A stretch of 38,047 bases of DNA from an uncultured Eubacteriales bacterium (GTDB lineage Bacteria; Bacillota; Clostridia; Christensenellales; UBA1242): NCBI GenBank assembly GCA_948787875.1, contig CAQFKO010000005.1, forward strand, positions 1-38,047, written 5' to 3'. This document shows, piece after piece, positions 33,402 to 38,047 of this stretch; the first letter of the stretch is position 1; each line of letters begins with the position of its first letter. The notes under the pieces were generated by a model. It did not search any database, was not told the DNA's origin, and saw only the letters and a list, made by a program, of their open reading frames with translations. Position numbers and translations under genes: made by a program.

Positions 33402-34472
33402 TTAATCATTTAAGTCTGCAAGTTTTGCTTGCTGGTCTGCAAGCGTCAAAGCCTCTACCATTTCTCCGATATCACCGTTCATAAAGTTTTCAAGCGAATA
33501 AATTGTCATATTAATTCTGTGGTCGGTTACGCGACTTTGAGGATAATTATAAGTCCTTATTTTTTCACAGCGCTCACCTCCGCCAACTTGCGACCTGCGT
33601 TTTTCGGCATATTCGCTGTTTTCTTGCGTTTGATAATAATCATATAGTTTTGATTTTAACCAATTCAAAGCCTTTTCTTTGTTTTTACCTTGACTGCGCT
33701 CATCTTGGCATTGAACTATTATTCCCGTAGGAATATGTGTGATTCTGATTGCCGACTCTGTTTTGTTTACGTGCTGTCCGCCTGCTCCGCCCGCTCTGTA
33801 ATAGTCTATTTGCAAATCTTTTTCATTTATTTCAATTTGAACATTCTTTGCCTCAGGAAGAACTGCAACGGTTGCTGTTGATGTGTGAATTCGACCACTG
33901 CTTTCGGTTACAGGAATTCTTTGAACCCTGTGAACACCACTTTCATATTTGAATTTTGCAAAAGCTCCCTTGCCCGAAACCATAAAATTGACCTGCTTTA
34001 TAACAGAATTTTCGCCCGCATCTTCGTCTAAAATTTCAACTTTAAAACGATTTCTGTCAGCATACATATTATACATTCTAAACAAATCGCCCGCAAACAA
34101 GCCTGCTTCGTCACCACCAACGCCCGCTCTGATTTCTATAATAACGTTGCCTTCGTCGTTTTCGTCTTTTGGAAGAAGCAAAATTTTTAACTCTTCTTCA
34201 AGTTTTTTGAGTTTTTCTTTTGCCGAATAATATTCCTCGTTAAGCATATTAACCATTTCTGCATCTTTTTCTGATTTAAGCATTTCTTCTGCGTCTTGCA
34301 TATCGCCTTCCACTTTTAAATACTCATCAAATTTTTCCACAATAGGAATAAGTTCAGCTTGTTCCTTTGACTTTTTTTGCCAGCTTGGCATATCAGCCAG
34401 AACAGCAGGATCAATAAGCTCTTTTGTTAATTCTTCAAACTTCTCTTTAATCTTTTTTAATCTTTCTATCAT
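33402..34472 (-). CDS. prfA: Peptide chain release factor 1
   Basis: A 356-residue class I release factor. The GGQ peptidyl-tRNA hydrolysis motif is at residues 231-233, and the RF1-type tripeptide PVT at 187-189 sits before ESSGRIHTST; this makes it RF1 (UAA/UAG), not RF2. GAGGTAA precedes the ATG. It follows prmC by 3 nt, whose product methylates the GGQ glutamine, so the two genes form a functional unit. Confidence 0.97.
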   Translation of the reverse strand: MIERLKKIKEKFEELTKELIDPAVLADMPSWQKKSKEQAELIPIVEKFDEYLKVEGDMQDAEEMLKSEKDAEMVNMLNEEYYSAKEKLKKLEEELKILLLPKDENDEGNVIIEIRAGVGGDEAGLFAGDLFRMYNMYADRNRFKVEILDEDAGENSVIKQVNFMVSGKGAFAKFKYESGVHRVQRIPVTESSGRIHTSTATVAVLPEAKNVQIEINEKDLQIDYYRAGGAGGQHVNKTESAIRITHIPTGIIVQCQDERSQGKNKEKALNWLKSKLYDYYQTQENSEYAEKRRSQVGGGERCEKIRTYNYPQSRVTDHRINMTIYSLENFMNGDIGEMVEALTLADQQAKLADLND

Positions 34473-34475
34473 AAT

Positions 34476-35303
34476 TTACCTCAATTTACCAAATACAACT
34501 CTGTCGTTTCTGCCATAATCTTTAACAACTTTTATATCTTCAAAATCTTTTTCCATTAACTTTGAAACATCATTTGCTTGATTGTATCCAATCTCAAAAA
34601 ACAGCATTCCGTTTTTGTTTAAAAAATATTTTGCATCTCTCACTATTTTTTCATAAAAATCCAAGCCTTTTAACCCGCCGTCAAGCGCCAAGTGAGGTTC
34701 AAAGTCTTTCACCTCTGCGTCAAGTTCATTTATTTTTGCAGTTTCAATATACGGAGGATTGCTCACAATAATATCAAACTTTTTGCTTTTTAAATTTTCA
34801 AACAAATTACTTTTAAAAAATTGTACATCTGCACCAAGTTTTTTTGCATTAGTTTTTGCAACAGCCAAAGCATCTTCGTTTATATCAACACCAATGCAAT
34901 TAGCGCCAAGTTCCAAAGCAAGAGTTATTATAATTGCACCACTGCCCGTGCCAATATCTAAAATAGTTTTGTTTTTGCCAAAATGCTGGCACTCTTTTAA
35001 AATGGTTTCTATCAAAACCTCTGTATCCATTCTTGGAATAAGAACATTGTTATTAACGGCAAAATCCCTTCCAAAAAAATTGCTTTCGCCCAAAATATAT
35101 GCAAGTGGTTTATGTGTGGCACGAAGAGTTGCAATTTTTTTAATAGTTTGTTCGTCTGATAACGAAATGTCTTTCAAAAACGGCAATTTACCTCTTGAAA
35201 CGCCCAAAACCTGCACCATTATCCAATCTATATCTGCGATTTCAATAATGCCGTTTTGCTCAAACAGTTCTTCCAATTCTTTGTGTAATTCAAAATAGTT
35301 CAT
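34476..35303 (-). CDS. prmC: Release-factor glutamine N5-methyltransferase
   Basis: A 275-residue methyltransferase: N-terminal helical domain (residues 1-70), SAM-binding DIGTGSG at 116-122, the catalytic NPPY at 182-185, and the FFGRDFAV and IPRMDTE segments typical of PrmC. It methylates the Gln of the release-factor GGQ loop. The start lies only 8 nt after the T tract of a terminator and has no good ribosome site, which is odd. prfA follows immediately. Confidence 0.95.
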   Translation of the reverse strand: MNYFELHKELEELFEQNGIIEIADIDWIMVQVLGVSRGKLPFLKDISLSDEQTIKKIATLRATHKPLAYILGESNFFGRDFAVNNNVLIPRMDTEVLIETILKECQHFGKNKTILDIGTGSGAIIITLALELGANCIGVDINEDALAVAKTNAKKLGADVQFFKSNLFENLKSKKFDIIVSNPPYIETAKINELDAEVKDFEPHLALDGGLKGLDFYEKIVRDAKYFLNKNGMLFFEIGYNQANDVSKLMEKDFEDIKVVKDYGRNDRVVFGKLR

Positions 35304-35321
35304 AACTTTTTCTAAAAAAAA

Positions 35322-35351
35322 TGTGCAAACAAAGTTTTCTCTTGTTGCACA
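35322..35351 (-). terminator. Second of two tandem terminators before prmC
   Basis: On the minus strand TGTGCAA...TTTGCACA (with a CAA/TTTG inner extension and a one-base bulge) is followed by eight T residues that end 8 nt before the prmC ATG. Confidence 0.75.
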
Positions 35352-35358
35352 TTAAAAA

Positions 35359-35381
35359 GTGCAGACAAAAACTGCCTGCAC
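35359..35381 (-). terminator. First of two tandem terminators, after rpmE
   Basis: On the minus strand a 9-bp stem GTGCAGGCA / TGTCTGCAC (one G:T pair) with loop GTTTT is followed by TTTTTAA. It lies 12 nt after the rpmE stop codon. Confidence 0.8.
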
Positions 35382-35393
35382 AAAGTATCACAG

Positions 35394-35606
35394 CTATTTA
35401 TTTGTGATGCCATATCTTTTGTTAAATCTTTCAACTCTTCCGCCGGCGTCAACGATTTTTTGAGTTCCGGTAAAGAATGGGTGGCATTTGTTACAAATAT
35501 CAATTTTGATAATTTCGCCATCTTTGGTTGAACCTGTTTCAAAAGTATTGCCACAAGCGCAAGTAACTTTAACTCTGTGATAGTTTGGGTGAATGTTTTG
35601 TTTCAT
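35394..35606 (-). CDS. rpmE: Ribosomal protein bL31, zinc-binding form
   Basis: A 70-residue L31 with all four zinc cysteines (C16, C18, C38, C41) and the CHPFFTGTQKIVDAGGRVERF core. This is the zinc-containing type that cells replace with a Cys-free form when zinc is scarce. AAGGAG lies before the ATG, under a near-consensus promoter (35639-35667). prmC and prfA follow, but two terminators lie between rpmE and prmC. Confidence 0.97.
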   Translation of the reverse strand: MKQNIHPNYHRVKVTCACGNTFETGSTKDGEIIKIDICNKCHPFFTGTQKIVDAGGRVERFNKRYGITNK

Positions 35607-35638
35607 ATTAGTATCTCCTTAAAAACATAAGCATAAGA

Positions 35639-35667
35639 ATTATATAACATAAGGTAAAGGTTGTCAA
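35639..35667 (-). promoter_or_regulatory. Consensus sigma-A promoter of rpmE
   Basis: On the minus strand perfect TTGACA (35662-35667), 17 nt, perfect TATAAT (35639-35644). It gives a leader of about 25 nt with AAGGAG. This is the strongest promoter in the window and an ordinary leadered one. Confidence 0.9.
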
Positions 35668-35698
35668 GCATTTTTGCTTTTTTATTCAAAAGAAAATT

Positions 35699-35704
35699 TA
35701 TAAT
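35699..35704 (+). promoter_or_regulatory. Possible -10 box for the 32-codon ORF
   Basis: TATAAT on the plus strand about 60 nt before the small ORF, pointing away from the rpmE promoter. The -35 is weak (TTGCTT at 35674-35679, 19-nt spacer). Confidence 0.4.
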
Positions 35705-35766
35705 AGAAAATTATGCATAAAATTTAGCAAAAAACAAAAACTAAGATTAATAAAGGAGAAAAGCAT

Positions 35767-35865
35767 ATGATAATGATGTTTCCGATTCACGACAATTTTT
35801 TAGAAACCATAGAGACCTATTCAGAAGACGCATACATATTTTGCGCCCCAGAAACCATTGATTAA
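35767..35865 (+). CDS. Small 32-residue protein or leader peptide, unknown
   Basis: ATG at 35767 with AAAGGAG ending 8 nt upstream; this is among the best ribosome sites in the window. It encodes 32 residues: a hydrophobic start (MIMMFPIHDNF), an acidic middle (LETIETYSEDAY) and an end IFCAPETID with a single Cys. A plus-strand terminator follows at 35927-35946. It is too short for a membrane anchor plus domain. It could be a small regulatory or secreted peptide. Not recognised; a chance ORF is unlikely given the ribosome site, but not excluded. Confidence 0.5.
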   Translation: MIMMFPIHDNFLETIETYSEDAYIFCAPETID

Positions 35866-35926
35866 AAATCTGAAATAAGAATTAGTGTACTTTTATTTTG
35901 CAAAATTATTAATAAATAATAAAAAC

Positions 35927-35946
35927 CCCTAGAAATCATTCTAGGG
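35927..35946. terminator. Terminator shared by the small ORF and BspA-like gene
   Basis: Perfect 8-bp arms CCCTAGAA / TTCTAGGG around ATCA. It has a T tract on the plus strand (35948-35952) and on the minus strand (A tract 35921-35925), and sits between convergent genes. Confidence 0.85.
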
Positions 35947-35954
35947 ATTTTTGT

Positions 35955-38047
35955 TTATTTCTTATTCCAATAATAATTACTATAAGTACTTTTTAAGTAA
36001 GTTGCATTTTGAGTTGAATTTGTTAATGTAACACTAGTTGCATTCGTTGTAGTATTAGTCAAAGCTACCACCCAACCATTTTGGTTTTCAAATGTTACCG
36101 AATTTAAATTAGAACAAGCTTTAAAAGCACCTACACCTATATATTTTACACTTGACGGAATAATTATACTTGATAATTTGCTACAAATCTTAAATGCATC
36201 AATTCCAATACTTTCAAGAGTTGATGGTAAATCTATTGCACTTAAACTTGCGCAACCATAAAATGCATAATTACCTATGCTTACTAAACCATTTGATAAG
36301 TTTACCTTTGTCAATTTTTGGTTACTACTAAATGCACGCTCTCCTATGCTTTTTACATTCGATGGAATTGAAAATTCTGTTATGCCAATTCTTGAAAATG
36401 CATAAGCTCCAATACTTGTTACATTTTCTGGAATATTAGTATTTTTACAACCACAAATTAATGTATTATCACTTTTTCTTATTATTGCTTTTACTTGATA
36501 ATTTAAATTGCTTCTACTAGTAAATACCTCATTCCCATCTTCAACAACTATATTAGTTACTTTACTGCATCCAGCAAAAGCACCTACACCAATATTAATT
36601 ACATTCTTAGGTATCATTATACTTAAAATATTATAACATCCGTTATAGGCGTTCTCACCAATACTTGTTACACCATCTGGGATTGTTATACTAGATAAAT
36701 TTCCACAACCACTAAAAGCAGAATCCCCAATGCTTGTTACATTCTCTGGAATCGTTATATTAGTTAAATTACTACAATCTTGAAATGTGTATTTTTCTAT
36801 ACTTGTTACCGTAGATGGAAGTTTTACGCTAATTAAATTACGGCAATTATTAAACGCATAACTACCAATTATCTCAACACCTTCTTCAATAGTTACTTCT
36901 GTTAAATTTTTATTGTAAAATGCACCAGAAGAGGAAGAGGTTCCAGCTTTAATTCCATAAACTTTTTTATCCTTATAATTTGCAGGAATCACTATATCAG
37001 TTTTAGATGTATCATTAAGCCCTGTTACTAAATAGCCATCGTTATATTCCTCATAATTAAGATATAATATATCTTTAATCACTTCTTGCGTTAAGTCAAA
37101 CACATAATAATCACCTTCTTCGGTTTTTAGATAACCTTCCAAAAACTCGTTAGGGTTTGCATCTGCCACTGACTTTGGAACTTTTACTGTTGTGGCATTT
37201 GTAAGAAGACTACTATTATGATCCTTGCTTATAATTTTATTATAAATATCTACACTTTTAATTGTTACAGTAGTTAAATTACTACAACCCGCAAATGCAG
37301 AATCTCCTATACTTGTTACACTACTTGGAACTGTTACATTTATTAAAGCACTACACCAACCAAATGCCCTATCTTCTATACTTACTACACTATTTGGTAT
37401 TGTTACACTTGTTAGACTAGTACAACCTTCAAATACTGACATTTCTATATTAATTAAATTCTTTGGGATTTCTATATCTTTTAAGTTGACACAATCATAA
37501 AATGCACTATTCCCAATATTTGTTACACTGCTTGGAATATCTATACTTGTTAAACTGCTGCAATTATAAAATGTTTTAGCCCCTATGCTTTTTATTCCAT
37601 CTGGAATAGTTAGACTTTCTAATTTTGTACAACCTTCAAATGCAGAATTACCTATACTTGTTACTCCCTCTGAAATATTTATATTTGTTAAACTGCTACA
37701 ACAAAAAAATGCATTATTTCGTATACTTGTTACACTCTCTGGAATTTCTATACTTGTTAAACTGCTACAACTAGCAAATACAGCCTCTCCTATACTTGTT
37801 ACACTCTCTGGAATTTCTATACTTGTTAAACTACATCCAGCAAATGCAGAATCACCTATACTTGTTACACTATTTGGAATTGTTGCACTCTTTAAATTGC
37901 TACATCTATTAAATACATTATCGCCAATTAACTCAATACCTTCTTTTATTATTACAGTCATTATATTTCTTTTACTAGTAAACGCACTATTCTTAATCCC
38001 ATAAACCTTCTTGCCTTGGTAGGTGGCTGGGATTGTTATGTCGGTTA
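35955..38047 (-). CDS. BspA-type leucine-rich-repeat surface protein (partial)
   Basis: At least 697 residues, with the 5' end beyond the right edge: the frame is open to the window's last base, and the in-frame ATG at 37961 is internal. Most of it is 23-residue BspA/TpLRR repeats (pattern IP.SVTSIG..AF.GCSSLTSI.). Two repeat blocks are separated by a linker (YLVTGLNDTSKTDIVIPANY...) that starts the second block; the same linker type (TDITIPATYQGKKVYGI) is just readable at the right edge. It ends in a 39-residue tail (WVVALTNTTT...YYWNKK) with no LPXTG or membrane anchor. Such proteins are usually exported and bind host or other surfaces. Export signal is not visible here. Confidence 0.9.
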   Translation of the reverse strand, partial: TDITIPATYQGKKVYGIKNSAFTSKRNIMTVIIKEGIELIGDNVFNRCSNLKSATIPNSVTSIGDSAFAGCSLTSIEIPESVTSIGEAVFASCSSLTSIEIPESVTSIRNNAFFCCSSLTNINISEGVTSIGNSAFEGCTKLESLTIPDGIKSIGAKTFYNCSSLTSIDIPSSVTNIGNSAFYDCVNLKDIEIPKNLINIEMSVFEGCTSLTSVTIPNSVVSIEDRAFGWCSALINVTVPSSVTSIGDSAFAGCSNLTTVTIKSVDIYNKIISKDHNSSLLTNATTVKVPKSVADANPNEFLEGYLKTEEGDYYVFDLTQEVIKDILYLNYEEYNDGYLVTGLNDTSKTDIVIPANYKDKKVYGIKAGTSSSSGAFYNKNLTEVTIEEGVEIIGSYAFNNCRNLISVKLPSTVTSIEKYTFQDCSNLTNITIPENVTSIGDSAFSGCGNLSSITIPDGVTSIGENAYNGCYNILSIMIPKNVINIGVGAFAGCSKVTNIVVEDGNEVFTSRSNLNYQVKAIIRKSDNTLICGCKNTNIPENVTSIGAYAFSRIGITEFSIPSNVKSIGERAFSSNQKLTKVNLSNGLVSIGNYAFYGCASLSAIDLPSTLESIGIDAFKICSKLSSIIIPSSVKYIGVGAFKACSNLNSVTFENQNGWVVALTNTTTNATSVTLTNSTQNATYLKSTYSNYYWNKK
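36060..36900 (-). repeat. 69-nt repeats, C-terminal LRR block
   Basis: Consecutive 69-nt coding repeats (23 codons) of the BspA type, more diverged than those in the other block and interrupted by an island near 36440-36540 (a VEDGNEVFTS segment). Confidence 0.8.
37250..37960 (-). repeat. 69-nt near-identical repeats, N-terminal LRR block
   Basis: About ten consecutive 69-nt units. The units near 37660-37870 are nearly identical at DNA level (repeated IPESVTSI and SLTSIEIP), and one unit is short by one codon (CSLTS for CSSLTS). This suggests recent duplication or gene conversion. Confidence 0.85.

Noticed and set aside
34759..35298. 179-codon plus-strand ORF
   Set aside because: Antisense to prmC, whose DIGTGSG and NPPY motifs are intact; no ribosome site.
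37250..37960. CRISPR-like regular repeats
   Set aside because: Units are 69 nt, in frame, without unique spacers, and encode BspA leucine-rich repeats.
37959..37961. ATG at 37961 as the start of the BspA-like protein
   Set aside because: The frame stays open to the right edge with a clear homologous linker upstream (TDITIPATYQGKKVYGI), so the ATG is internal.

Overview
AT-rich, mostly minus-strand chromosomal segment of a low-GC Gram-positive bacterium. whiA, an L31-prmC-prfA block, a uvrC-murB-PHP-whiA-dnaE-pfkA block, a SpoVB/MurJ-type flippase, YetF/DUF4363 proteins and strong AGGAG ribosome sites point to an uncultured Clostridia-like Firmicute. A large BspA-type leucine-rich-repeat surface protein would suit a gut or other host-associated lifestyle (inference). 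Stops are TAA, TAG and TGA, so the standard bacterial code is used. I saw no rRNA, tRNA, CRISPR array, intact insertion sequence or prophage.

Layout. 0.2-4.5 kb: a SpoVB/MurJ-like flippase converges on DUF4363, YetF, a histidine phosphatase and a membrane-anchored Big_3-like protein. 4.6-9.5 kb: uvrA and uvrB. 9.5-10.0 kb: a 513-bp decayed island holding the last 39 codons of a lost BspA-like gene, its terminator, and two inverted palindromic repeat modules. 10.0-15.5 kb: a DUF84/YjjX-type nucleotidase, a zinc-ribbon protein, valS, galE and two small membrane proteins. 15.7-18.3 kb (plus strand): a lipoprotein/ATPase/permease ABC importer. 18.3-20.9 kb: a COG2426 membrane protein, a metallo-beta-lactamase-fold hydrolase and pfkA. 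20.9-31.2 kb: dnaE, whiA, a PHP phosphoesterase with a long acidic tail, murB, an orphan membrane-anchored solute-binding protein and uvrC; rapZ and yvcK, often found just before whiA, are absent here. 31.2-33.3 kb: two tandem, divergent protein-kinase-fold genes. 33.4-35.6 kb: prfA, prmC, rpmE. 35.8 kb: a 32-codon ORF with an excellent ribosome-binding site. 36.0 kb to the right edge: a partial BspA-like repeat protein.

Three signals are not explained by the gene list. (1) uvrB, uvrC and both kinase-like genes have a promoter -10 box only 6-7 nt before the start codon and no Shine-Dalgarno sequence, so they are predicted to make leaderless mRNAs, unlike their neighbours. (2) A 23-bp hairpin with 9-bp arms and a mostly conserved 5-nt loop occurs four times between genes, with a conserved AT-rich flank on one side. 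(3) The two kinase-fold paralogues are separate transcription units bounded by these hairpins and look like an undescribed pair. Function assignments rest on reading motifs by eye; no database search was run.
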